Origin: Cloacibacillus porcorum
GTDB taxonomy: Bacteria > Synergistota > Synergistia > Synergistales > Synergistaceae
Length of the DNA: 64,000 bases
Direction of reading: 5' to 3'
NCBI RefSeq assembly: GCF_001701045.1
Contig: NZ_CP016757.1
Span: 2,940,219 to 3,004,218, forward strand
Position 1 is the stretch's first letter, and each line of letters starts with the position of its first letter. Position numbers and translations under genes: made by a program. This document shows, one piece after another, positions 17,641 through 29,131 of this stretch. The notes under the pieces are model-generated. The model was not told where the DNA came from and made no database searches. It saw only the letters and a list, made by a program, of their open reading frames with translations.

Positions 17641-18877
17641 GGAGGAATCTCCTCTTCTTTGTAAAAGTATACAGGAATAATAAAACCATAGAAAAATCTA
17701 TATTAGATGTAGGATTTGATTGCACACAACGTATGGCACATATTATGGCATATATTCTTAGCGAACAAAAAAATAAATCATTTTGTGAACGATAATATAA
17801 TCTATCACTGAAAGCTATATATATGCTTATTGGAAGCATTCCCAATAAATACAAATAACTACCAAAATCATAAATATTACTCAACATTACAGTACCCAAT
17901 GCATTATACTGAACTCTTCCAATGTCAATATAATGAGCCATTGTTGAAGCATAATCATATAAGGGAATAACAACATTGCCTGCCAATGCCCTAAGTGGAA
18001 TATATAAAAAATTAAGAATGAATCCATAGCTTATACCTCCCATATAAGCATCTTTTATAATATAATTCTGGATTTTTTTATCAAAAAAAACGAATCCACC
18101 GTAATAATATAATAGAATAGTATCAATCACAGAATATCCAGAAAATTTTCTTGCGGCCACTGCGAAATATCCAAGCACCATTGTCGAAGATAAAACCATT
18201 GAATATTTTAACAAATGAACCCCCCGTTTTCCGTAAATTTCTATCCGAAGCAATATATATATAGATGCAATAATGATTAGTTGATATATAGAATCTCTTC
18301 CCCCAAACATTATTGTATTGAAAAACATTGTAAATAATGCAATAAAATTGAGCACTTTAGATCTTTGGTCATTTATATACCCTGACGCAATAAAAATATA
18401 TGTCGCGGTGTATAGCGGTTGTATTATATTTTGAAAAAAAATTAATGTCGGAGTACTGGCAAATTCCGCAGATGCAACAAACGCAAAGGCACGAAAATCA
18501 GCAAAACCAAATGTAGAGATCAACCTTATTGCTTTAAAAAACAAAGGGATAGACATCACTAAAGCAATAATATTAAGCGTTATTGGCAATCTAAAGGACG
18601 ATATGCACTTTACGTTATTGTTCTGTAGTCGACAATTTTTTAACGACCCTGAATTTATTACAAAATAAATAAAATTAAAAAAGATTACATAAATAACAAC
18701 ATAAAAATTCGTTAAAAAAGATACTCTATCAATATTTGAATATCCATAGCAAGCAAATGACGCACATACTAACCATGCCAAACTAAAAATCACATTACTT
18801 CTAAATATTGATTTGTATATAAAATATGTTAGAGTTATTATTATACATAATAATAAAAGATATATAAATATAAACAT
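17633..18877 (-). CDS. wzy: O-antigen/oligosaccharide polymerase (Wzy-type)
   Basis: A 414-residue protein with about ten to twelve hydrophobic segments, very low similarity of sequence expected for Wzy. A large polar loop near residues 240-300 contains RKFSGYSVIDTILLYYYGG and PLYDYASTMAHYIDIGR-like features, resembling the O-antigen/WpeA-type polymerase family. In the company of wzx and wzz, polymerisation of repeat units at the periplasmic face is the likely role. Codons are extremely AT-rich. Confidence 0.75.
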   Translation of the reverse strand: MFIFIYLLLLCIIITLTYFIYKSIFRSNVIFSLAWLVCASFACYGYSNIDRVSFLTNFYVVIYVIFFNFIYFVINSGSLKNCRLQNNNVKCISSFRLPITLNIIALVMSIPLFFKAIRLISTFGFADFRAFAFVASAEFASTPTLIFFQNIIQPLYTATYIFIASGYINDQRSKVLNFIALFTMFFNTIMFGGRDSIYQLIIIASIYILLRIEIYGKRGVHLLKYSMVLSSTMVLGYFAVAARKFSGYSVIDTILLYYYGGFVFFDKKIQNYIIKDAYMGGISYGFILNFLYIPLRALAGNVVIPLYDYASTMAHYIDIGRVQYNALGTVMLSNIYDFGSYLYLLGMLPISIYIAFSDRLYYRSQNDLFFCSLRIYAIICAIRCVQSNPTSNIDFSMVLLFLYTFTKKRRFLHV

Positions 18878-19006
18878 CGTAGCCTCTTCTATTTCTTAAT
18901 ATTAACGTCAGTAAGTACTATCTATAAATATAAAATCATCTAATAAAAATCCATTTCTACTAATGCATTAAAAACCTTCTCATAGTGACAGATATTCATT
19001 GCAAAT

Positions 19007-19903
19007 TCATGGATTTATAGTTTGCATAACACAGTCGCCTAACATATGATATTTGTAAGGGTATATTTCATTGAGTTTTGCAAAGTTAAATTTTATTGTC
19101 GGTACTTCTATACGTTTATCTACTATTGGCCATTCGATAAAATCCACCCCTACATTGAAATAGGTGGCAATAACGCGGGCTATATCCAGTAAGCTTCTAT
19201 TATCTCCACCAATATTATATATCTCATTTTCACTAATACTCATAAGCGGCACATCCAACAAAACTTTACAGATATCTCCGATGTAAGTAAATGTTCGTTC
19301 TGAGCTTCCATCGCCGAACAGCGTTATGTTTTTCCCCGATTTAGCTTGAGATAAGAAAAACTCATATGTGCCATAAAACTTAACGTCCTGTATTAATGAA
19401 CCAAATGGAACACAGATACGGAATATATTGTAAGATAAGCCAAAGACTGTGCTGTAAAGGCGGATATAATTCTCGCTTGCTATTTTAGTAATAGCATATA
19501 TGCTCTTCCCATCTAAGTTGCTTTCCTCATTAACTGGATATTCTGAGCTTTTATATACTAAACGGGATGATGGATAAACTATCCTTGCCTTTGTTTTAAC
19601 TTCTGCACAACAAGTAAGAATGTTCAAAAGGTACTTTTCGTTTACGTCAATGTATTTTTCATATTCATCAAACCCTGCTTTTGTTCCAGTTTTCCCACTA
19701 AAAATGTAGATTGCATCAACATCAAAATCTATGTTCGATGAGATATTTTTCTTAGAACTTAAATCAACTTTTTGGTAATTACCGCAACCATCGAAATGAG
19801 TTTCGTGTATATCATAAAGACAATAAGAAAAACGAGATTTATCCAATTGACAAATGAAGTTTCTCGCAATATAGCTATTTGATCCAATAATTGATATTTT
19901 CAT
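19007..19903 (-). CDS. NAD-dependent epimerase/dehydratase
   Basis: A 298-residue extended SDR, with an N-terminus IIGSNSYIARNFI in place of the canonical glycine motif, DVDAIYIFSG near 62, YPSSRLVYKSSEYPVNE near 107, and YAITKIASENYIRLY (YxxxK) near 128, then FGDGSSERTFTYIGDIC near 193. It probably modifies a nucleotide sugar; the substrate is unknown. Ribosome site GGAG; one base shared with the upstream gene's stop region. Confidence 0.8.
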   Translation of the reverse strand: MKISIIGSNSYIARNFICQLDKSRFSYCLYDIHETHFDGCGNYQKVDLSSKKNISSNIDFDVDAIYIFSGKTGTKAGFDEYEKYIDVNEKYLLNILTCCAEVKTKARIVYPSSRLVYKSSEYPVNEESNLDGKSIYAITKIASENYIRLYSTVFGLSYNIFRICVPFGSLIQDVKFYGTYEFFLSQAKSGKNITLFGDGSSERTFTYIGDICKVLLDVPLMSISENEIYNIGGDNRSLLDIARVIATYFNVGVDFIEWPIVDKRIEVPTIKFNFAKLNEIYPYKYHMLGDCVMQTINP

Positions 19904-21126
19904 TATATATCTCCATAATTATTATTTGTAATAACATCCATTATCTTTTTTAATATTGATTCGTGATCATAATTTGCTAACGCATAGCTTCTGCATTGCT
20001 CAATAGTACTGCGACTTTTTTTATCAGTCACTTTAATCAGTTCAACTAAATGATCAACATTACCTAATTCCACATATTTTCCAAAAGGCTCTGGAGCCAT
20101 ATATTGCACGCCTGAGCATTTAAATCCTATAAATGGAGTTCCGCAACCTAATGAAATCAGGCATACAGTGGGATATGTATCAGCCACACTAGGAATAATA
20201 AAAAGGTCCGCAATGGTAAATAAAGCACATAATTTGTCCTGGTTCTTAATATAAGGAATAGCTATTATGTTTTTCGGAAATGCCTCATGTTGGCAATCCA
20301 CTCCAACCAAAACAAAAACAAACCGTTTGTCATCCTTAAATGCCTCTGCACATGGTATATAATATTTTTTTATGCCCTTTCTTGCGTCGCTCAGCGGAGC
20401 AACAGATAATATAACTTTTTTTGTTGTATCAATTCCATATTCATTAATTACATCAATTTCATAGTTAGGTTTATATTTATTCTTTATGTCAATTCCCCAA
20501 CCATACTGTAATAACGTTACCCCAGTGTTTTTTATCAGAGCCGCTCCAAGAGCCTTCCTATAATTGTATGGGACGGTATTCATAAACAAAGAAGGGAAAT
20601 TACTATATGTTTCCTGTTTCTTTTTAAAAAAATATGAAGATCTATCAAAGAACCATGTTTTAGGATAGTCTTTTATTTTTGGGCATTTTTTACATTCGAC
20701 CTGATACTTCAAGCAAGGATCAGTATACCCACATTTTCCGGTATAAGCGTATTCTTCAAATAAAAAATACAATGTTTTTATTTTCTTTTCTTTTAAATAA
20801 CTCAAAAAGCGATAGTGCGCCAAATAGTATCCATGTAACTCACCCAAAATTACAAGGTCAGGTTTAAATCTGTTTAAAAATCCAATTAATCTTTCAGTGG
20901 CAGGCTTTGAAAAACATCCCTCATAACCTGTTATTCTCGTCGCAATTCCATGAAACCTGACTTCCATCATGCTTTCAAATTTATAGCAGAATGATTCGTC
21001 TGATTTCTGACCGCGTGCATAGCAAAAAATAACATCATGTCCCTGTTTTCGAAGTATATTCGCTGTATTATGACATATGGTACCAGTACTACTATAATTA
21101 CACGAATTTATTACTGCAATCTTCAT
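19903..21126 (-). CDS. Family 4 glycosyltransferase
   Basis: About 407 residues. The GT-B pattern includes the N-terminal MKIAVINSCNYSSTGTI, a cysteine-rich insert near residues 120-145 (KCGYTDPCLKY and ECKKCPKIK, possibly metal-binding), the C-terminal ILSVAPLSDARKGI near 235 and LFIIPSVADTYPTVCLISLGCGTPFIG near 310, where the family has its E-x7-E donor site but here the first Glu is replaced by Ser/Ala-type residues. The start at 21126 is chosen because GGAG lies inside the longer version and it gives an ATGA overlap with wecB. Such Cys-containing GT4 enzymes are common in O-antigen loci. Confidence 0.8.
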   Translation of the reverse strand: MKIAVINSCNYSSTGTICHNTANILRKQGHDVIFCYARGQKSDESFCYKFESMMEVRFHGIATRITGYEGCFSKPATERLIGFLNRFKPDLVILGELHGYYLAHYRFLSYLKEKKIKTLYFLFEEYAYTGKCGYTDPCLKYQVECKKCPKIKDYPKTWFFDRSSYFFKKKQETYSNFPSLFMNTVPYNYRKALGAALIKNTGVTLLQYGWGIDIKNKYKPNYEIDVINEYGIDTTKKVILSVAPLSDARKGIKKYYIPCAEAFKDDKRFVFVLVGVDCQHEAFPKNIIAIPYIKNQDKLCALFTIADLFIIPSVADTYPTVCLISLGCGTPFIGFKCSGVQYMAPEPFGKYVELGNVDHLVELIKVTDKKSRSTIEQCRSYALANYDHESILKKIMDVITNNNYGDI

Positions 21127-22247
21127 TGTTTTCTCCATACCATACTATTAATAATGCCTGTATAGCTTTGAATTATCTTGACGACCTTAACGCTCACATT
21201 TTCATCAGCATAAGTTGGGACTGTCAGCCCATCATCACCGTTTGCATGCATAGATACGGCTAAATCAACTGCTTGAAGTACATGTTCTGTTGTAATAGAA
21301 CCAATTGTGAATATGCCTTTGTCCATCGCCTCCGGACGTTCTGTCGATGTACGAATGGAGACAGCGGGGAATTTAAAGTAAGATCCCTCTTCAGGAACAG
21401 TTCCGCTGTCTGATACCATACAGAAGGCATTCTGCTGGAGTTTGTTATAGTCGAAGAAGCCAAGCGGCTGATGCTGCAGCACGCGCTTGTCAAAGACAAA
21501 GCCGCGTTGCTCTATGTATTTCCTGGAGCGCGGGTGGCATGAATAGAGAATCGGCATGTCGTATCTTTCCGCCATCGCGTTTACCGCATTCATAAGGGCA
21601 AAGAAGTTCTTTTCAATGTCGATGTTCTCTTCTCTATGTGCCGAGAGAAGGATGTATCTGTTTTTCTCCAGCCCCAGTGTCTCAAGTATTTTGCTTTTTT
21701 CTATCTTTTCTCTGTTTGCTGAGAGCACTTCCGCCATCGGCGAACCGGTGACGAATGTATATTCAGGCTTTACTCCGCTGTCTAAGATATAGCGGCGCGC
21801 GTGTTCCGAATAGCACATATTTACGTCGCTTGTTACGTCGACTATACGGCGAATCACTTCTTCTGGCAGGTTTTCGTCTTTGCAGCGGTTGCCGGCTTCC
21901 ATATGGAAAATAGGTATTTTCAGACGTTTAGCGGAGATAACTGAAAGGCATGAGTTTGTATCGCCAAGCACCAGCAGAGCGTCAGGCTTTTGCTCGGCCA
22001 TAAGCTCATATGATTTAGCGATGACGTTACCCATCGTCTGACCAAGATTATCCCCTACAACCCCAAGGTAGAAGTCCGGTTCCTTTATTTCTAATTCCTT
22101 AAAAAAGATATTGTTCAGTGTATAATCCCAATTTTGTCCAGTATGCACGAGTATATGATCAAAGTATTTTTCACACTTTTTTATGATTTCCGAGAGTTTT
22201 ATTATCTCTGGGCGAGTTCCCACTATTGTCATAAGTTTTAGTTTCAT
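21123..22247 (-). CDS. wecB: UDP-N-acetylglucosamine 2-epimerase family (WecB/CapG/WbvD-like)
   Basis: A 374-residue non-hydrolysing 2-epimerase. VGTRPEIIKLSEII near residue 9, HTGQNWDY near 36, VLGDTNSCLS near 94, HMEAGNRCKDENLPEE near 115, LLSAHREENID near 206 and VSDSGTVPEEG near 280 are present. Because it forms an overlapping trio with the reductase and dehydratase genes behind it, it most likely performs the last epimerisation to UDP-L-FucNAc or UDP-L-QuiNAc rather than making ManNAc. The 3' part is AT-rich while the 5' part is less so, which may mark the right-hand edge of the exchanged block. Confidence 0.85.
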   Translation of the reverse strand: MKLKLMTIVGTRPEIIKLSEIIKKCEKYFDHILVHTGQNWDYTLNNIFFKELEIKEPDFYLGVVGDNLGQTMGNVIAKSYELMAEQKPDALLVLGDTNSCLSVISAKRLKIPIFHMEAGNRCKDENLPEEVIRRIVDVTSDVNMCYSEHARRYILDSGVKPEYTFVTGSPMAEVLSANREKIEKSKILETLGLEKNRYILLSAHREENIDIEKNFFALMNAVNAMAERYDMPILYSCHPRSRKYIEQRGFVFDKRVLQHQPLGFFDYNKLQQNAFCMVSDSGTVPEEGSYFKFPAVSIRTSTERPEAMDKGIFTIGSITTEHVLQAVDLAVSMHANGDDGLTVPTYADENVSVKVVKIIQSYTGIINSMVWRKQ

Positions 22248-22265
22248 TATCCTTATCCCCTTATG

Positions 22266-23138
22266 TTAATCCGCGATATCATAGTGAGGATACAAATTTT
22301 TGTGCTGCCTCATCCATGCCGCAAGTTCCGCGACCATTTTTTCGTAGTCGGGGATGACATAGCCGAAATCAAAGCGCGTTCTTTTCAGGGATTTGTCGGA
22401 CACGATATTATCCACCGGTTCTATTTCCAAACTGTTTCCCTTGAGGTAGTGGTTGAATAAAGACAGTAAATCGTGTTTGCTGATGGATTTTTTATAGACC
22501 ATGTTATAGAGGCCATGAACGCCTTCGTTCAGTCCGGCTTCCATAGCTTTGGCTAATTGCAGCGTTGTCAGCCCTGTCCACATAACACGGCTGTATCCAC
22601 AGATCTTTCCATTTTGCTGCATAAACCAGTTTAAGAGGCCGATTCCATTGGGGTTGAGGTCGGGACCGACTATAGAATTACGAAGAGTAAGATTTTTCCC
22701 ATCTTCAAGTTCACCTAACGCCTTTGTTCTATCGTAAAAAGTCTCGCCATCACGCAGATCGCTTTCCGTGTATTCTCCTTTTTTGCCGGAGAAGACACAA
22801 TCGGTGCTCATGTGGATGATTTTTGTTTTGGAGCCTGATGTAATATCTGCCAGCAGATGCGGGAGATAGGAATTCAAATACACGGCGAGTCTTTTATTTT
22901 CTTCCGCGAATTGGTTTAATACGCCGATACAGTTAATGACAGCATCGAATTTTTCACCAGTTATCATTGCTTTCAGCGTTTCGGCATCCTGTGCGTCCCC
23001 CGTAACGGATTTACAGGGGCAATGGCTCAGGGGACGGCTGTCAAAACCAGTGACGTCATATCCCCGTTCGTGCATGTACATCGATATCGTATGTCCCGCC
23101 ATTCCGGAGGCGCCAAGTACCAGAAGTTTATATCTCAT
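22266..23138 (-). CDS. RmlD-like nucleotide-sugar 4-reductase
   Basis: About 290 residues, RmlD-type SDR: LVLGASGMAGHTISMYM near residue 5, DAVINCIGVLNQF near 65, HMSTDCVFSGKKGEYTE near 105, and YDRTKALGE (YxxxK) near 129. It would reduce the 4-keto group of a UDP-2-acetamido-6-deoxyhexulose. The start at 23138 is chosen because GGGGGAG precedes it. It lacks the C-terminal cupin domain of CapF/WbjC and is closer to WbvR-type reductases linked to L-QuiNAc, so the product of the trio may be UDP-L-QuiNAc; this is an inference. Confidence 0.8.
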   Translation of the reverse strand: MRYKLLVLGASGMAGHTISMYMHERGYDVTGFDSRPLSHCPCKSVTGDAQDAETLKAMITGEKFDAVINCIGVLNQFAEENKRLAVYLNSYLPHLLADITSGSKTKIIHMSTDCVFSGKKGEYTESDLRDGETFYDRTKALGELEDGKNLTLRNSIVGPDLNPNGIGLLNWFMQQNGKICGYSRVMWTGLTTLQLAKAMEAGLNEGVHGLYNMVYKKSISKHDLLSLFNHYLKGNSLEIEPVDNIVSDKSLKRTRFDFGYVIPDYEKMVAELAAWMRQHKNLYPHYDIAD

Positions 23139-24159
23139 ATTTTTCTCCCCCTGCGGCAAGTTCGGTCTGTATATATGGCAGCATCAGAAGTTTTTGTTTA
23201 ACTGCGTTGAGATCAAGCATTTCGGTATTCATTGAATTGAATTCCTGAATGTCGTTCATTTCTCGTTGCCCCTTATCGAAGTATTTTTCGTAGTTGAGGT
23301 CACGCTTGTCGCAGGGGACACGGAAGAAGTCGCCCATGTCTTCGGCGTGGGCGCATTCTTCTTTGGTGAGAAGAGTCTCGTACATTTTCTCCCCGTGACG
23401 GATGCCGATAATTTTTGTCTCGGCCTCTTTATTGAAGAGTTCTTTTACAGCCTGAGCCAAAACAGCGATGGTGCAGGCTGGGGCCTTTTGTACCATGATG
23501 TCGCCGTTGGCGGCATGCTCAAAGGCAAACACTACGAGGTCAACAGCCTCTTCAAGGTTCATGATGAAGCGTGTCATCGCCGGTTCGGTTATTGTAAGAG
23601 GGAGTCCGGACTTTATCTGTTCGACAAAACGCGGGATGACGGAGCCGCGCGAGGCCATGACGTTGCCGTAACGTGTGCAGCAGATTGTTGTCTTTACCGG
23701 ATCTACGGTGCGGGACTTGGCGATGACGACCTTTTCCATCATTGCCTTTGAGGTACCCATGGCGTTGATTGGATAGGCCGCTTTGTCTGTAGACAGGCAA
23801 ATGATCTTTTTAACACCATATTCGATGGCGGCGGAGAGAACGTTGTCGGTACCGATAATGTTCGTCTTAGCGGCCTCAAGCGGGAAGAACTCGCATGACG
23901 GCACCTGTTTTAAGGCCGCCGCGTGAAAGACATAATCCACGCCGTGCATGGCGTTTCTGATGCTGTTTATGTCGCGCACGTCGCCGATGTAGAACTTTAT
24001 CTTCTCGTTGTTGCGGTACTCGGTGCGCATGTCGTCCTGCTTCTTTTCGTCACGTGAGAAGATGCGGATCTCTTTTATCTCCGTGTTGAGGAAACGATCC
24101 AGTACCGCGTGGCCGAAGGAACCGGTGCCGCCTGTGATGAGTAAAGTCTTATTAAACAT
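23128..24159 (-). CDS. UDP-GlcNAc 4,6-dehydratase/5-epimerase (CapE/WbvB/FnlA-like)
   Basis: About 343 residues of the polysaccharide biosynthesis CapD-type SDR class without membrane domain. LLITGGTGSFGHAVLDRFL near residue 5, SRDEKKQDDMR near 33, VFHAAALKQVPSCE near 78, LSTDKAAYPINAMGTSKAMMEK near 115 and RYGNVMASRGSVIP near 150. MGTSK places Met where most SDRs have Tyr, known in this subfamily. It converts UDP-GlcNAc to 4-keto-6-deoxy intermediates used by the next two genes. The start at 24159 (AGAGGTTG upstream) gives an 8-base overlap with the preceding gene. Confidence 0.87.
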   Translation of the reverse strand: MFNKTLLITGGTGSFGHAVLDRFLNTEIKEIRIFSRDEKKQDDMRTEYRNNEKIKFYIGDVRDINSIRNAMHGVDYVFHAAALKQVPSCEFFPLEAAKTNIIGTDNVLSAAIEYGVKKIICLSTDKAAYPINAMGTSKAMMEKVVIAKSRTVDPVKTTICCTRYGNVMASRGSVIPRFVEQIKSGLPLTITEPAMTRFIMNLEEAVDLVVFAFEHAANGDIMVQKAPACTIAVLAQAVKELFNKEAETKIIGIRHGEKMYETLLTKEECAHAEDMGDFFRVPCDKRDLNYEKYFDKGQREMNDIQEFNSMNTEMLDLNAVKQKLLMLPYIQTELAAGGEKYEI

Positions 24160-25393
24160 TACAAACAACCTCTGCTTCAGAAAAATATTTATCAATCCTG
24201 TCCATAAGCATTCTCTTTTCATAATGTTGAATGAAATATCCGCGGGCCTTTTTTCGCATCTCTTTTAACTCTTCAGAGGACAGCCTAGTGAGTTCAACAA
24301 TCTTTTCCGCTAGACTGACGGCATCTCCGGCATTGCAGCAATATCCAGCGCCGCTATCTTCTATAACCTGCTGGATCTCTCCGTTTGCAGAAACAATGAG
24401 TGGAATTCCACATGCTAGTAAGGATTGAAGCTTGGAGGGGAGTGTCATTTCAAATATTCTATTGTCAGAAAGTGAAATCAAGGCGGCGTCGCAGACCGAC
24501 ATAAACGCTGCTATTCTTTGTGCGGGTTGCTTATGTATAAAGTTAAACATATTTTCGCATCCACTAGCCTGCACTGCCTCTTTCAAAACAGGCAGATAGC
24601 GACCATCACCGACAATGTTAAAGCGCACCTTTGTATTTTGCCTTTGCAGTTCTATAGCTACCTGCGGCAATAAATCCAACCCTTGCGCAAAGCCTATGTT
24701 TCCGGCAAATATTAAATTAAAAGAGTCATCATCGGGGATTTCGCTGACAACACACGTTTTTTTATCTACTGGACGGTAGAACTCTTCTGCATATTGTGGC
24801 CAGAATTCCAATTTTTCCAGAGGCACACCTCTGTGGTTGATAGCCTGCAAAAAGCTTTTTGATGATGTAAATATCCTGTTACAGCTTTTATAGATGTAGT
24901 CTACCATTGCGCCAAGCATATTTAAGATAAGCCTATTATGTACTCCGCCAACAATCTCCACATTTTCAGGCCATAAATCCGTGACATATATAAGGCATGG
25001 AATTTTTACTCTCTTTGCATACCATACACCAGGCAGCGCTTGGGTCATTGGTGAGACCTCATACACAAAAACTTTATCAGCTTTCAGCGTTGTAAATTTT
25101 GACCATAAAAATCCGGAGATTACAAATGAAATATAGTTAAGCGCCATCATTACGGCACTGTTGCCACGCGGAATGATGGGCAGACGAATGATGTCAATTC
25201 CATTGTATCTTTCAGTTCTTTTTTGAAAATATCCATATCCGTTATAAAATTTGCCCTGTGGATAATTGGGGATACCGGTAATTACAGTGACCTGATAGCC
25301 ACGTTTTATCCACTCCGTGCAGATGTCGTTTACTCTGAACTGCTCGGGATAAAAGTATTGTGATATAACAAGGATATGTATTCTATCCGGCAT
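24152..25393 (-). CDS. wbuB: Family 4 glycosyltransferase, WbuB-like
   Basis: A 413-residue GT-B enzyme. The N-terminus ILVISQYFYPEQFRVNDI and TGIPNYPQGKFYNGYG are characteristic of the WbuB class, which in E. coli O26 transfers L-FucNAc; VFVYEVSPMTQALPG near 110, DLWPENVE near 140, NLIFAGNIGFAQGLDLL near 228 and E..LPSKLQSLLACGIPLI near 320 follow. Its position next to the dehydratase-reductase-epimerase trio supports a role in transferring the L-FucNAc/L-QuiNAc-type residue. Overlaps both neighbours. Confidence 0.85.
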   Translation of the reverse strand: MPDRIHILVISQYFYPEQFRVNDICTEWIKRGYQVTVITGIPNYPQGKFYNGYGYFQKRTERYNGIDIIRLPIIPRGNSAVMMALNYISFVISGFLWSKFTTLKADKVFVYEVSPMTQALPGVWYAKRVKIPCLIYVTDLWPENVEIVGGVHNRLILNMLGAMVDYIYKSCNRIFTSSKSFLQAINHRGVPLEKLEFWPQYAEEFYRPVDKKTCVVSEIPDDDSFNLIFAGNIGFAQGLDLLPQVAIELQRQNTKVRFNIVGDGRYLPVLKEAVQASGCENMFNFIHKQPAQRIAAFMSVCDAALISLSDNRIFEMTLPSKLQSLLACGIPLIVSANGEIQQVIEDSGAGYCCNAGDAVSLAEKIVELTRLSSEELKEMRKKARGYFIQHYEKRMLMDRIDKYFSEAEVVCNV

Positions 25394-26249
25394 ATGCGGC
25401 CATCCTGACTATGCCATCACAGAATTTCACTGCGTTGTATTTTCCACAATCGGAAAGTTCTTTTGCGTATAATTTCGACCCAAACGCCTTGTTGAATAAC
25501 CCGCTGTTTGAAAGTATTTTGCAGACGAATGCAGGAACGGGCATCATAAAGATTATTTTGCCCTTTATTTTCCTGTAGTCAGCAATAACGTCTTTTGTCG
25601 CAACGTATTCTTCGTTTTGCGGGAAGAATATTCCTCCTGATGCATTATTTATTACCAGCCTTACGCATTCAGTAAAGTTGTCTATGTAGATCATGCTGCG
25701 CCGGTTTTCTATGTTGGGGAATATAAGGGCGTACTTTGCCAGCTTGAGCAGCTTGGGAAAGTTGCCTTTGCACCCAGGTCCATAGATGACTGGCGGGCGC
25801 ATGATTGATACGATGAATTTGTCGTCTGCCATTTTCTGTATCGCAAGATCGGCCTGCAGTTTGCTGTCTCCGTAAAAGTCAGCGGGGTTTGGAGGTGTGT
25901 CTCTTGTTATGATTTTTTCTTTCCCCACAGGTTCATCTGCGCCGTAGATTATCATCGAGCTCATAAAGATAAACTGTTTTACGCCTTCGATCTTAGCCTT
26001 TTTTGCCGTATCTACGGCAAGGTCTCTGTTTATTCTGTAATATAAGTCTTTCTTCGACTGATCGGCGGAGACATGCGCGATACCTGCAACATGAAAGACA
26101 ACGTCGTATCCGGCGAAGGATTTTTCGCGCCATGTGCCGTCTATCATGTCGATGGTATCGACATAATATTCGTCTGGCCATTGGGAGAGCCATTTTTCGA
26201 ACGAGGTGCCGACGTAGCTGTTGAGGCCGGTGATGAGGATCTTTTTCAT
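25383..26249 (-). CDS. NAD-dependent 4-reductase/epimerase (WbpV/WreQ-like)
   Basis: A 288-residue extended SDR: ILITGLNSYVGTSFEKWL near residue 4, DVVFHVAGIAHVS near 50, FIFMSSMIIYG near 93, FYGDSKLQADLAI (YxxxK) near 130, MRPPVIYGPGCKGNFPKL near 155. This pattern is typical of enzymes that reduce UDP-4-keto-6-deoxy-GlcNAc to UDP-D-QuiNAc beside a sugar-1-phosphate transferase, as in loci with wbpM, wbpV and wbpL. It overlaps the transferase gene by 4 bases (ATGA). Function inferred from context. Confidence 0.75.
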   Translation of the reverse strand: MKKILITGLNSYVGTSFEKWLSQWPDEYYVDTIDMIDGTWREKSFAGYDVVFHVAGIAHVSADQSKKDLYYRINRDLAVDTAKKAKIEGVKQFIFMSSMIIYGADEPVGKEKIITRDTPPNPADFYGDSKLQADLAIQKMADDKFIVSIMRPPVIYGPGCKGNFPKLLKLAKYALIFPNIENRRSMIYIDNFTECVRLVINNASGGIFFPQNEEYVATKDVIADYRKIKGKIIFMMPVPAFVCKILSNSGLFNKAFGSKLYAKELSDCGKYNAVKFCDGIVRMAAYAG

Positions 26250-26899
26250 TGTCTATGTTCTCCGCCGGATAATTTCTGCAGTGTTCCCGTGCCGCCCTCG
26301 ACGACGCCCTCTTTTTTCAGCACGCAGGCGATGGTGCCGAAGAAGCATTTGCAGTCGAAGAGGAAGCTCATTCTCTTTACGTATTCGCCGTCATAGGCGG
26401 CTTTTACCTCTATAGGCAGTTCGTCGCGGCCGTTTATCTGCGCCCAACCGGTCAGTCCTGGCAGTATGTCGTTCGCGCCGTATTTGTCGCGCTCGGCGAT
26501 GAGGTCGTACTGATTCCACAGCGCAGGGCGCGGGCCGATGAGTGCCATCTGACCGGCTAGTATATTTATTATCTGTGGTAATTCATCCAGACTTGTTTTG
26601 CGCAGGAATTTACCTACTTTTGTTATATACGCATCCGGATTAGCCAAAAGGTGCGTCGGCATATCCTTTGGCGTATCTATTCTCATGGTACGGAATTTGT
26701 AGATGAAAAAATGTGATTTATGTATGCCAATTCGTTTCTGTTTAAAAAATATGGGGCCCGGGGTGTCCAGCTTTATCAGCAGAGCTATTGTGATAAGCAC
26801 AGGGGAGAGCAAAACAACAGCACTCAGCGCCAGGACAAAATCCATAACGCGCTTGGTTACGATATAAATATGAGAGCTATTGTCAGCCAAGTATTTCAC
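26246..26899 (-). CDS. Initiating sugar-1-phosphate transferase (PF02397)
   Basis: A 217-residue phosphoglycosyl transferase that would load the first sugar phosphate onto undecaprenyl phosphate. One membrane segment (residues 17-40, RVMDFVLALSAVVLLSP), then FFKQKRIG, FFIYKFRTM near 67, LRKTSLDELPQ near 98 (the DE catalytic pair) and MALIGPRPAL near 115. Short single-domain form, like PglC/WbaP C-terminal domain. The GTG start follows GTTGGGGT. With the 4-reductase downstream and the WbpM-like gene upstream, the first sugar may be D-QuiNAc. Confidence 0.9.
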   Translation of the reverse strand: MKYLADNSSHIYIVTKRVMDFVLALSAVVLLSPVLITIALLIKLDTPGPIFFKQKRIGIHKSHFFIYKFRTMRIDTPKDMPTHLLANPDAYITKVGKFLRKTSLDELPQIINILAGQMALIGPRPALWNQYDLIAERDKYGANDILPGLTGWAQINGRDELPIEVKAAYDGEYVKRMSFLFDCKCFFGTIACVLKKEGVVEGGTGTLQKLSGGEHRQ

Positions 26900-27238
26900 A
26901 CCCCAACCAGTTTTGATTATTCTAGCACAGATTACGATTCTACGTTACCTAAACATACATAAGTGATAGGATATCATCTTTCCATTTTTACGTGGTACAT
27001 ATATATATGGCACACTTGTAGTGAATTCCAGCAACAAGGCAAAAGACAAAAAATCTTAATCCTGTCTCTTCGTAGGTACTGTTTCATCCACTACAGGCTG
27101 TCCATTTTCTATTATAAAATAGACCTTTAGATGAGGCCTCTTATTTCTACCTCACATTTCTATATACAGACACACACCCCAAATATTTCATACGCGACAT
27201 AATAAAAATCAAACAAAACGCAAACAAATTTTATTTTT
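26900..27238. other. AT-rich gap between initiating transferase and wbpM-like gene
   Basis: No frame with coding character is seen. The minus strand contains TAGAAT-type -10 candidates near 26925-26945 that may start the 26899-to-15150 operon, but no clear -35 box. No terminator was recognised after the wbpM-like gene. Confidence 0.4.
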
Positions 27239-29113
<1,875 letters not shown>

Positions 29114-29131
29114 CTTTATCTCCCTCTTAAG

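Noticed and set aside
21123-22247. wecB-like gene as a ManNAc pathway gene
   Set aside because: No ManNAc dehydrogenase follows; its place in the dehydratase-reductase trio fits L-QuiNAc/L-FucNAc better.
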